From NCBI GenBank assembly GCA_966212235.1, contig CBIHPP010000004.1, forward strand, positions 124,001 through 188,000: DNA of 64,000 bases, given 5' to 3'. Shown piece after piece: positions 36,038-44,045 of this stretch. The stretch comes from Niastella sp966212235 (GTDB taxonomy: Bacteria; Bacteroidota; Bacteroidia; Chitinophagales; Chitinophagaceae). Positions within the stretch are counted from its first letter, which is position 1; each line of letters begins with the position of its first letter. A model generated the notes under the pieces. It searched no databases and was not told the origin of the DNA. It was given only the letters and a program-made list of their open reading frames with translations. The position numbers were made by a program, and so were the translations under genes.

Positions 36038-38389
36038 TTAAAATTTAAACGTAAGGTTTACCGTAAGTCTCGTCGGGTTTTGTGCCGCCAGGCGGTTCGA
36101 CCAGTACTTTTCATTGGTAAGGTTATCTACTTTTAGCCCAATCCTGTAAACTGGTTTATCATAAAACAACGAAGCATCCAGTACGGTATAGGAGGGTATG
36201 GTGAAAACATACGCGGCCGTATTCGATTGAAAAGATTCGCTGCCGTAATTGCCGCCGAAGGCGATGCCTAATCCTTTTGCATTTCCCTTTACAAAGCGAT
36301 AGCTTATCCAGCCATTCATCGTTCTTTCCGGACCAGCTGTAGGCGGACGCAATCCTTCAATGTTCTTATTAGATTTTTCCAATTTGCTTTTGTTATACGC
36401 ATACCCTGCCACAATATTCAAACCGGGAATGGGATTGGCAATTACTTCCGCTTCAAATCCTTTGCTTGCCTGGGTGCCATCCTGTAAGAAAAAACCAATA
36501 TTGTCCGGATCATCACGAAGCATATTGGTTACCGTAATATCATAGTAGCTCAAAGTGGCATTGAGTTTATTGTTCAGCGCATCGAGCTTGATACCGGCTT
36601 CCCATTGGTTAGCCTGTTGTGGTTTGAACGTATTACCATAAGCATCAGAGCTGCCTACGTTTTCAAACCCGTTCATATAATTGGCAAACAACGAAACCTG
36701 GTTTTTAACTACCTGGTATACCAATCCGAATTTAGGAGACAAGGCCGTTTGATCGTATGCACCTGCCGTGGAATCCTGCGCGGGCCAATATTCGCCCATA
36801 TTCCGGTAGTGATCTACCCGCAAACTGGCCATGGCCAGTAACTGGTCTGTTACATTGATCACATCAGAAACATAGGCGCTGTAAGTATTATCGCGCACAC
36901 GGGTATAATTGAGGAAATTAGCTGAGGCAAACATCGGGGACACTCTTTCTATTGTGAAATTGTTATAAGCGGCCCCTGGCTTTTTATAGTTGAGCGCCGG
37001 CATATTTCTAAGGGTGTCATTACGGTTAGATCGCAGGCTATAAAAATCGGCGCCGATCACTACGCGGTTCCTCATACTGCCTATGTAAAAATCGCCTTTG
37101 AAGTTTTGTTGAATGTTTGTTCCGTAGTAAGGATATTCCTGGGAGGTAACCTGCTGCCTGATCGTACTATCGGTTGGCATGGTTAAGCCAACTACATATC
37201 CTTCGGAAGAAGATCGGGTACGTGAAAAGACAGTTTGTGATGTCCAGCTTTCGGATAGTTTGTAATTTATTTGTCCGAATACATTCAACTGCTGGCTGGT
37301 ATAAAAGATGGTATTGTTGGCAAAGGAAAGTTTATAAGGCATGGCCAGTTCTTCAACACTGTGAATGTTGCCTTTTGCATTAGGAGCAAGCCGGGTAGGG
37401 GAAGTGGCTTTGTAACCACTCATTTCAATATCGAGCAGCAAGGTAAGCCGATCGTTTACTTTATACAACAAACTGGGCGCCAGTAAAAAGTTTTTTGTGA
37501 ACCCGGCATCCTGGAAACTACGTTCACTGTGAACAGCACCATTGAACCGCAGGAGGGCTGTCTTTTCCTTGTTGAGTGGTGTGTTTATATCCAATGTTAT
37601 GCGGTTAAGGTCCCAGCTACCGCCTGAATAAGAAACTTCTCCTTTGAAATTGTCAAACGGTTTTTTGGTAACCCGGTTGAACAGGCCGCCAAAGGATGAA
37701 AGCGTGCTGCCGAATAAAGTGGCGGATGGTCCTTTGATAATCTCAACACGCTCGAGGTTGGCCGGGTCAATGCTGGTGTAAATAAAACCACCCACGCCAT
37801 TGCGAACCAGGTTGGCGGTTGTAAATCCTCTTGACGTAGCGGAACTTCTTCCCTGGTTATAAATTATGGGAATGCCGGCCCCGGGTATGTTTTTAAAAGC
37901 GGAAACATAATCGGTGATCAATTGCTCTTTCATCAATTCCTTTCCTACCACACTATACACCTGCGGATTTTCTATATTCTTCAATGACATTTTGGAAACA
38001 TCATCACTTTCTTTTTTGGCAAAGCGGTTACCACCGGTTACTACTACTACCTCTTCCAGATTTTGTGAAGAAGAGTTTATGGCTATGTTCACCGAAACCG
38101 TTTTGTTATCGGTTACTTCTACTGTTTTTGAAACAGTTTCAAAGCCAATTAAAGATATCTCCAACTGATAGGTTCCGTTTGGAACATTCTTAAAAAGGAA
38201 TTCGCCACTTTCATTGGTACTTACCCCTTTTGCCGTCTCTTTTATAATAACCGTCACATGGGCTGCCGGACTGCCATCGGAAGTAGTTACTTTTCCCTGG
38301 ATAAATCCGCCGCCTTCTGTTGTATTTTTTGCAAAGGATATAAAACCCGAAATCATCAATAAGCTGAAAATAGATAAAAGCCTTGCCAT
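36038..38389 (-). CDS. TonB-dependent siderophore receptor with CarboxypepD_reg domain
   Basis: 783 residues: signal peptide, an N-terminal CarboxypepD_reg-like Ig domain (about 25-110, GKVTTSDGSPAAHVTVIIKE), the plug (about 135-260, NIPGAGIPI, RVEIIKGPSATLFG), then the 22-strand barrel ending in a terminal aromatic residue (LTVNLTFKF). Plug and barrel patterns (FGGLFNRVTKKP, QANQWEAGIKLD) match FhuA/FecA-type siderophore receptors rather than SusC. It imports a ferric siderophore across the outer membrane with TonB energy. The promoter carries an inverted repeat over the -7 box, consistent with iron control. Confidence 0.92.
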   Translation of the reverse strand: MARLLSIFSLLMISGFISFAKNTTEGGGFIQGKVTTSDGSPAAHVTVIIKETAKGVSTNESGEFLFKNVPNGTYQLEISLIGFETVSKTVEVTDNKTVSVNIAINSSSQNLEEVVVVTGGNRFAKKESDDVSKMSLKNIENPQVYSVVGKELMKEQLITDYVSAFKNIPGAGIPIIYNQGRSSATSRGFTTANLVRNGVGGFIYTSIDPANLERVEIIKGPSATLFGSTLSSFGGLFNRVTKKPFDNFKGEVSYSGGSWDLNRITLDINTPLNKEKTALLRFNGAVHSERSFQDAGFTKNFLLAPSLLYKVNDRLTLLLDIEMSGYKATSPTRLAPNAKGNIHSVEELAMPYKLSFANNTIFYTSQQLNVFGQINYKLSESWTSQTVFSRTRSSSEGYVVGLTMPTDSTIRQQVTSQEYPYYGTNIQQNFKGDFYIGSMRNRVVIGADFYSLRSNRNDTLRNMPALNYKKPGAAYNNFTIERVSPMFASANFLNYTRVRDNTYSAYVSDVINVTDQLLAMASLRVDHYRNMGEYWPAQDSTAGAYDQTALSPKFGLVYQVVKNQVSLFANYMNGFENVGSSDAYGNTFKPQQANQWEAGIKLDALNNKLNATLSYYDITVTNMLRDDPDNIGFFLQDGTQASKGFEAEVIANPIPGLNIVAGYAYNKSKLEKSNKNIEGLRPPTAGPERTMNGWISYRFVKGNAKGLGIAFGGNYGSESFQSNTAAYVFTIPSYTVLDASLFYDKPVYRIGLKVDNLTNEKYWSNRLAAQNPTRLTVNLTFKF

Positions 38390-38413
38390 CCTGATTGTCG
38401 ATTTAAGTATACT

Positions 38414-38434
38414 AATTTTGCGCCCGCAAAATTA
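38414..38434 (-). promoter_or_regulatory. Inverted-repeat operator overlapping the siderophore receptor promoter
   Basis: AATTTTGC-GCCC-GCAAAATT (38414-38433) is a perfect 8+8 inverted repeat 25-45 bp before the receptor start. On the minus strand its outer arm forms TAATTTTG (38427-38434), a perfect TAnnTTTG -7 box. A repressor bound here would block transcription; iron regulation by a Fur-like protein is inferred from the gene, not from a consensus match. Confidence 0.6.
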
Positions 38435-38523
38435 AACTGGCAGGACAGGCCCAGGTATAGCGATCGGGAAAAAAGCTTACGCGAAAAGGAAATAGCTGAC
38501 AGCGCTTCGTAATCAATTCAGTT

Positions 38524-39231
38524 TTACTTCTTTATCACCTCTTCTTCCTCCCCCAAAATTTCATCGATCATCCCAAAAGCTTTGGCTTCATGGGCCTTCA
38601 TCCAATGATCGCGGTCGGAGGCTTCATGCACTTTCTGGTAGTTCTGGCCACTGTGCCTGGAGATAATGGAATACAGTTCATTCTGTAGCTTTTTGATCTC
38701 ATTCATGGTGATCTCGATATCCGAGGCATTGCCCTGTATACCGCCCGAGGGTTGATGGATCATTACCCGCGCATGTTTTAATGCGGCGCGCTTTCCCGCG
38801 GTACCTGCACATAGCAATACAGCGCTCATAGATAAGGCGGTACCCGTACAAATGGTAGCTACATCCGGCGTAATGTATTGCATGGTATCATATATACCCA
38901 GACCGGCATACACCGACCCGCCAGGTGAATTAATGTATAACTGGATATCGCGTCTGGCGTCGGCTGATTGCAGGAAAAGTAATTGCGCCTGGATAATATT
39001 GGCAATCTTATCATCGACGGCTTCGCCCAGGAAAATGATCCGGTCCATCATCAGGCGCGAAAACACATCCATTTGCGCTACGTTTAACTGCCGTTCTTCG
39101 GTAATGTAGGGTGTCATCGCCATAGGCACAAAGCGGTTCTCCATACGGGCTAAAAACCCGTCAACATACTGACTGCCGATGTTATGGTGATGCACGGCAT
39201 AATCACGAAATTCATTTTTCGTACTATTCAT
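38524..39231 (-). CDS. clpP: ATP-dependent Clp protease proteolytic subunit
   Basis: 235 residues from the ATG at 39231; the frame runs 17 codons further upstream without a start of better quality. The serine protease core shows YINSPGGSV, the nucleophile S134 in TALSMSAVL, the histidine in MIHQPSGG and the acidic residue in ASDRDHWM. The nucleophile region reads GTALSMSA instead of the usual GMAASMGA/GQAASMGA, so this is a divergent ClpP paralogue and not the standard tig-clpP-clpX copy (no tig or clpX beside it). A TTGA x4 run lies in its leader (39244-39259). Confidence 0.88.
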   Translation of the reverse strand: MNSTKNEFRDYAVHHHNIGSQYVDGFLARMENRFVPMAMTPYITEERQLNVAQMDVFSRLMMDRIIFLGEAVDDKIANIIQAQLLFLQSADARRDIQLYINSPGGSVYAGLGIYDTMQYITPDVATICTGTALSMSAVLLCAGTAGKRAALKHARVMIHQPSGGIQGNASDIEITMNEIKKLQNELYSIISRHSGQNYQKVHEASDRDHWMKAHEAKAFGMIDEILGEEEEVIKK

Positions 39232-39243
39232 AATGAAGTATTT

Positions 39244-39259
39244 ATTGATTGATTGATTG
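39244..39259. repeat. Tetranucleotide repeat (TTGA)4 in the clpP leader
   Basis: Four TTGA units directly before the clpP start codon, 13-28 bp upstream. Such runs can change by slippage and would shift leader length. Confidence 0.6.
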
Positions 39260-39341
39260 AATTTTTCAGCAGGGCAGGGCACAAGAAGCCGTAAGGCAGT
39301 TGCTGAGCGCCTTAGAACCTGATAATTATTAAATGAAAAGA

Positions 39342-39614
39342 TTATTTGCCTGAAAAGAAGGCCATTATTTTCAGGCGAAAGGAAATATGTTCCGGTTCAT
39401 GAAACAGTTGCTGATGCACGGCGGCGATCTCTGCTTTTAGCTGGCGGCGGCTGTATTGCCTGATCATGTCATACGTTCTTTGTTGCCACAACAGGTTCTC
39501 CCGCAAGGCAGGTTGCAGTATCAACCGGGCTTCAAACAGCGCGTTATCGCCTTCGCCGGCAACTTTTAAAAGATAATCGTCTATCTGCTGTATGTCATTC
39601 AAGGAAGTCCTCAT
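39342..39614 (-). CDS. Small protein coupled to a sigma factor
   Basis: 90 residues, highly charged and helical (ALRENLLWQQRTYDMIRQYS, ARLILQPALRE), with no membrane segment. It overlaps the last 20 bases of the sigma factor gene, which implies translational coupling. In Bacteroidota such small genes often encode a partner of the preceding sigma factor; an anti-sigma role is inferred from position only. It is shorter than FecR-type anti-sigma factors. Confidence 0.68.
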   Translation of the reverse strand: MRTSLNDIQQIDDYLLKVAGEGDNALFEARLILQPALRENLLWQQRTYDMIRQYSRRQLKAEIAAVHQQLFHEPEHISFRLKIMAFFSGK

Positions 39615-40143
39615 ATGTCAACGATTTTTCTTTTATGGTATCTCTTACTTTTTCCAGGCACTTGTATTTCTGCACCGTGGCCGATCGTTCACTGTTGAAA
39701 CCAAACCGCCCGGCTATTTTGCGCATCGGCAATTTGTCATAATAAAACGCCTGCAGCAATTCCATACATTTTTGTCCGGACGAATGTAATAGCTCAAGGA
39801 GTTTGTCGGTAGAAGAGGCGGGGGGATGTTCTTCCACGGCTATACCGGTTAGTGAATCATCCAGGGAACTATGCCGGCTATTTTGTTTATGTTTCTTTGT
39901 CCAGAGGTGTTTGGCTATGCCGAGTATATAAGATCGTTCGCTGTACTGCAGCGTCACACCTGAGGTAGCCAATTTTTCATAATATATAACCAGCGCGTCC
40001 TGAAAAACATCTTTGGCTTCTTCAAATGATCCGCCCATATGGCTAACGTATTTCGCCACCATCGGAAAAGCCGTTTGGTACAACTGTACAAAAAGGGCTT
40101 TTCTTGCTTCTGCCACATCTTCCTTCACCATTGTTTGAGTCAT
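39595..40143 (-). CDS. ECF-type RNA polymerase sigma factor
   Basis: 182 residues from the ATG at 40143. Region 2 (AFPMVAKYVSHMGGSFEEAK, DVFQDALVIYYEKL) and region 4 (LELLHSSGQKCMELLQAFYY, LPMRKIAGRFGFNSERSATV) are visible. It is an ECF sigma-70 protein with a rather short linker. Its stop overlaps the start of the small gene at 39614. Control targets are unknown; the GLPGLI and beta-barrel genes upstream on the same strand may be part of the same transcript group. Confidence 0.88.
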   Translation of the reverse strand: MTQTMVKEDVAEARKALFVQLYQTAFPMVAKYVSHMGGSFEEAKDVFQDALVIYYEKLATSGVTLQYSERSYILGIAKHLWTKKHKQNSRHSSLDDSLTGIAVEEHPPASSTDKLLELLHSSGQKCMELLQAFYYDKLPMRKIAGRFGFNSERSATVQKYKCLEKVRDTIKEKSLTYEDFLE

Positions 40144-40216
40144 ATACAAACACTTTAATAATAAGTGCCGGTTTCTACTCAAATATCACCATAAAATGGC
40201 AGATTCTTTTTGCCCT

Positions 40217-40951
40217 TTACAACAAAAACTGAAACACCCGCTTCTGGCCTTCTTCACCCCATTGTGAAAGAATGGTTTTTATTTCCGACCGGTAGCTAGC
40301 ACCGGTTATTTTCTTTCCCCTTTTAGGGGTGAGCAGGTCTTTATCCGTCACTTCTACCAGTTGTAATTTCGTAGCATACCAGGTGGTGTGCATTCGGGGG
40401 ATCGCCAAACCAAGGATCATCCCCGGCAAACCGTTAAAAGATTCCGGTCCGCCGCTGGTTACAATTTCGTCGGTATAAAAGGCGATCACAACAATAGAAT
40501 CCATTACCCGGCCAACTGCTTTGCGGCAATCGAACCCGGCAATCTTTCTTATCTCCGGTGTAATTTTCCATTCTATGTTGCGTAGGGAATCCGTCACCAG
40601 GTAAATATCGCCATAAATGCTTCTTTGCGTTACCGACCTGTTACTATCTAAATGGGTGAGAATGGTGTTTTCCGAATCAAATACACCCCAGTATTTCATT
40701 TGCTTGCCTTCGGCATCACGGCCCGTATTGAACATCGTGCGGTCGCCCTTAAAAGTGAGGTCGTAATAATAAGTGACAAACTTGGGCATATTGTTTTTAG
40801 CCGCTTCCCCCCAAACACCTCCTTCCATTAAAGCATGCTGGTTGGTTTTGCGTTCGTATTCTATCTTTCCCTGCGTTATGAACTGCTGTTGCGCCAGCAG
40901 GGCAGGGGCGGCGCTTATGATAAGGATCAGGTATAATATTATGCGATACAT
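40217..40951 (-). CDS. GLPGLI family protein
   Basis: 244 residues with a signal peptide (ILYLILIISAAPALLAQ). The family motif appears as FNGLPGMILGLAIPRMHTTW. GLPGLI proteins are periplasmic or surface proteins of unknown activity in Bacteroidota and typically sit next to a TonB-receptor-like beta-barrel, as here, which suggests a joint role in uptake or export. Confidence 0.9.
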   Translation of the reverse strand: MYRIILYLILIISAAPALLAQQQFITQGKIEYERKTNQHALMEGGVWGEAAKNNMPKFVTYYYDLTFKGDRTMFNTGRDAEGKQMKYWGVFDSENTILTHLDSNRSVTQRSIYGDIYLVTDSLRNIEWKITPEIRKIAGFDCRKAVGRVMDSIVVIAFYTDEIVTSGGPESFNGLPGMILGLAIPRMHTTWYATKLQLVEVTDKDLLTPKRGKKITGASYRSEIKTILSQWGEEGQKRVFQFLL

Positions 40952-40974
40952 ATGTAATAAGTTTTTTAATTTCT

Positions 40975-41060
40975 GATTTAGTGATTTTGAGATTTTTGGA
41001 TTCTTTAAATGCAGGCTTTCTTTTCAATCTCAAAATCCCGCAATCCCAAAATCAGCAATT
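40975..41060. repeat. Inverted array of 8-bp words (GATTTnnn / nnnAAATC)
   Basis: Between the GLPGLI and beta-barrel genes. GATT occurs at 40975, 40983, 40991 and 40999, exactly 8 bp apart; its complement AATC occurs at 41026, 41034, 41042 and 41050, again exactly 8 bp apart. GATTTTGAGATT (40983-40994) and AATCTCAAAATC (41026-41037) pair perfectly, so the RNA would form a long hairpin around a 31-base centre. Confidence 0.75.
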
Positions 41061-41069
41061 GCCTTCTCG

Positions 41070-43856
41070 TCACCATCCCATCGGTTTTCCATTCTTGCTA
41101 AAGTTCCAGATGAACGTCAGCATAAAGTTCCGTCTGATGGTATTATAGGTCCTTTCCGATATAAAGTTGTTGTTGATATTTCGGTTGAACCCGATATTCT
41201 GGTCCAGGATATCCCTGGCTTCAAACCGCAAGCGGGCCACATCATTCTTGAACAATTTCCGGTCTAACCGTGCATCCCATCTAATTGAATTATTATTCTT
41301 TTCAAATACACTGGTCTTTTGCCGGAAATTAAAACTGCAGGAACTGCCGAACTCCATTTTCCAGGGTAGGAAGATATTTACATCTGCATTATGCTCTTGC
41401 GTCCAGTACCGGGTTACAAGGTCACTGCGCAAGGAGGTTTTGGAAATGTTGTGATAGAATTCGGTACTGAGCCAGATACTCCATTTCTTATCCTTGTCAT
41501 AACTTACATTGGGTCCTCCGCCATAGGAATAGCTATCGTTCTCGTTTTTCTCGCCATCAATAAAGTTGGTATTATGATTTACATTGAACCGGCCTTCACC
41601 CCCAAGACGAATCCCCCATTTTTTAACTTTCTTGCCATAGTATATATTGCCGTTCGCCCGGTAATTGCCATCCACATTCACCGGTTGTGATATTTTACGA
41701 CCCGTAGAAAGGTCGAGGATATTGAGCGTACTGAAATCATGTTGTGTAGTGGAGAAATTGACACTGGTATAAATGTTTCGTTCCGACAGCAGCTTATAAC
41801 TGTGAAATGTCAAATTGATGCTGTGGCGGAAAGCCTGCTTCAAATCGGGATTACCAACCCTAATATTCAACTGGTCGGTGATATCCCGTATGGGTTGAAT
41901 CTGATCAATGGAAGGCGCTTGCGTACTTCCGTTATAATTAAACCGGAGCGTCCCTTTGGACCCCATATTCCAGCTCATGTTGGCCTGGGGATAAAAATTG
42001 GTAAAACTGTAATTCGTAGCTGAATCTCCTTTCAGGTCTTTACGGGAATAGGCAGCATTAGACACATTCATGCCAAACGACAACGAGATCTTCTTGGGTT
42101 TGGCATACCGGTAATTGATACCGCCCGACTGGGTGAACACATTAAAGCTGTATTCATTGCTTAGGGAATCGATCTTTTCTTCATATTTTCCCAACGGAGC
42201 GCTTTTCTCCAGCGTGGTGATGTGTGATTGCCGGTGATTGTTATCGATACCGTAATTGAATTCCAGCAACGATCTTTTTGTCAATGGTTCAGTGTACGAA
42301 ATGCGGGAGTTAATGGTTGAAGTAACATTATCGGTAAGCTTTTGTTGATCCAGTATTTTGGTACTGTCGAGCACACCGTTTTTGAAATAATTGTTATCGG
42401 AAAAGAATAATCCATTCGACAAATTCTCTGTATAATTTTGCCGGGCCGACACGGAAAGGGTCCTTCCCGTTTTTCTGAACTTCTGTTTCCACAACAGAGT
42501 AGAATTAAAGTTCTTATTGTCTGCGTCGGTGGTCGTTTCGCGGTCAATGATGCTCAGCGTATCGCCGAAGTTGTTCATTGATTCCTGGTGCAAATTACTA
42601 TGACTGTAATTATTACCCCGCGATCCCTGCGCCGTTATTTTAACCGATGAAAAAGAATCGATCTGGAATTCATATAATCCGTCAATTCTGTTCCTGTTGC
42701 GGCTGCGATAGCTATTGCCATAATCATTTGTATATAAAATAGTATCGCGCAATTTATACTGACTGAATGTATTGCCCTGGGCTTCCGTATTCAATTTATT
42801 GTACTGGTAGTTGCTGTTCAGGTGCATTTTGTCTCCGTTCCACTTATTCGAGTAGTGTAAGCCACCGGCCCATCCTTTGGGTAATCCTTCGCCATAATAA
42901 TCGCCGCCGCCAAATTCATCATCCCCTCCGGAGACATACATATAGGTTCCCTCGGTATCATCACCGCCCATTTCCATGTTTTTGCCCCCGTAATTCATGC
43001 CTTCCTGCCAGTCGAGCCCCGTTTTACCGCTATTCGACATAATGCCGTAGGCGGAGAATTTTCGTTTTCCTTTAAAGGCATTCACCATCACTTTGTTATT
43101 CCAGAACTTGTTTGCATCAGTACCTGATTCAATTTTTCCAAAATAACCTTTCTTTTTATCCTCTTTCAGTTGCAGGTTGATGGTCTTTGTTTTCTCCCCA
43201 TCATCAATGCCGGTAAAGGCCGCCTGATCGCTTTTCTTATCAAAAGTCTGCACTTTGTCTATGGCATCGGCGGTTAAGCCGCGGGTAGCAATGGTGGGAT
43301 CGTCGCTAAAAAATTCCTCGCCGTCAACCAGTACTTTTTGTACCGTTTCGCCCTGGGCGGTTATTTTTCCATCTTTGTCTACCTGAATACCGGGTAATTT
43401 TTTCAACAGGTCTTCTACCGTAGCGCCGGCAGCCACTTTAAAACTATCGGCCACATACTCTGTGGTATCGCCTTTGATGCGAATGGCGCCTAATTTATGC
43501 TGTACGATCACTTCCTGTAATAACTGACTTTTGAGGGTCATGGCAATAGTGCCCAGGTTAACCGGCGCCCCACTGGTTATTTCTACCCGGTCAAAATAAT
43601 CGGCATAAGCCGGGCGGGTAACCATAATAATATATTGACCGGGGGATAATTTTTGCAAGGTAAACTGGCCGGTGTTATTACTGCGGGTAAAAGTTACCAA
43701 AACCGAATCGGCAGGCCGCAATACACCAATGACGGCATTGGAAAGGTTTCTTTTTTCCGATGTGTCAATTACTGTACCTTTAAGAGCAGCATCCTGGGAA
43801 AATACAGACAATGAAATGGCGAATAATACAATAAGGAGTGCAGTTATTTTTTTCAT
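41070..43856 (-). CDS. Outer membrane beta-barrel protein with CarboxypepD_reg domain (TonB-receptor-like)
   Basis: 928 residues from the ATG at 43856, which begins the signal peptide (MKKITALLIVLFAISLSVFS); the frame extends 41 codons further upstream. An Ig-like CarboxypepD_reg domain (about 22-110, LKGTVIDTSEKRNLSNAVIG) precedes a plug-like part (VEDLLKKLPGIQVDKDGKIT, VLVDGEEFFSDDPTIATRG) and a long barrel rich in aromatic strands and asparagine (NYQYNKLN, RFNVNHNTNF). This is the outer membrane partner commonly found with GLPGLI proteins. The cargo is unknown. Confidence 0.9.
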   Translation of the reverse strand: MKKITALLIVLFAISLSVFSQDAALKGTVIDTSEKRNLSNAVIGVLRPADSVLVTFTRSNNTGQFTLQKLSPGQYIIMVTRPAYADYFDRVEITSGAPVNLGTIAMTLKSQLLQEVIVQHKLGAIRIKGDTTEYVADSFKVAAGATVEDLLKKLPGIQVDKDGKITAQGETVQKVLVDGEEFFSDDPTIATRGLTADAIDKVQTFDKKSDQAAFTGIDDGEKTKTINLQLKEDKKKGYFGKIESGTDANKFWNNKVMVNAFKGKRKFSAYGIMSNSGKTGLDWQEGMNYGGKNMEMGGDDTEGTYMYVSGGDDEFGGGDYYGEGLPKGWAGGLHYSNKWNGDKMHLNSNYQYNKLNTEAQGNTFSQYKLRDTILYTNDYGNSYRSRNRNRIDGLYEFQIDSFSSVKITAQGSRGNNYSHSNLHQESMNNFGDTLSIIDRETTTDADNKNFNSTLLWKQKFRKTGRTLSVSARQNYTENLSNGLFFSDNNYFKNGVLDSTKILDQQKLTDNVTSTINSRISYTEPLTKRSLLEFNYGIDNNHRQSHITTLEKSAPLGKYEEKIDSLSNEYSFNVFTQSGGINYRYAKPKKISLSFGMNVSNAAYSRKDLKGDSATNYSFTNFYPQANMSWNMGSKGTLRFNYNGSTQAPSIDQIQPIRDITDQLNIRVGNPDLKQAFRHSINLTFHSYKLLSERNIYTSVNFSTTQHDFSTLNILDLSTGRKISQPVNVDGNYRANGNIYYGKKVKKWGIRLGGEGRFNVNHNTNFIDGEKNENDSYSYGGGPNVSYDKDKKWSIWLSTEFYHNISKTSLRSDLVTRYWTQEHNADVNIFLPWKMEFGSSCSFNFRQKTSVFEKNNNSIRWDARLDRKLFKNDVARLRFEARDILDQNIGFNRNINNNFISERTYNTIRRNFMLTFIWNFSKNGKPMGW

Positions 43857-44045
43857 AGCGATAGATAAGGGACAAAAGCATACAGCCATATTACTGGTTA
43901 ATATGTTTAAGAATTTACTCCCTTTACGCCTTTTTGGGTGAACGAATGTCTGTAATGAAATTGGTAAATAGCAAATCACTATCTTAATTTATCGTTAAAG
44001 CAACCCGATATTATCAGGTAACGGGCATAAACAAATAGATCAGGC

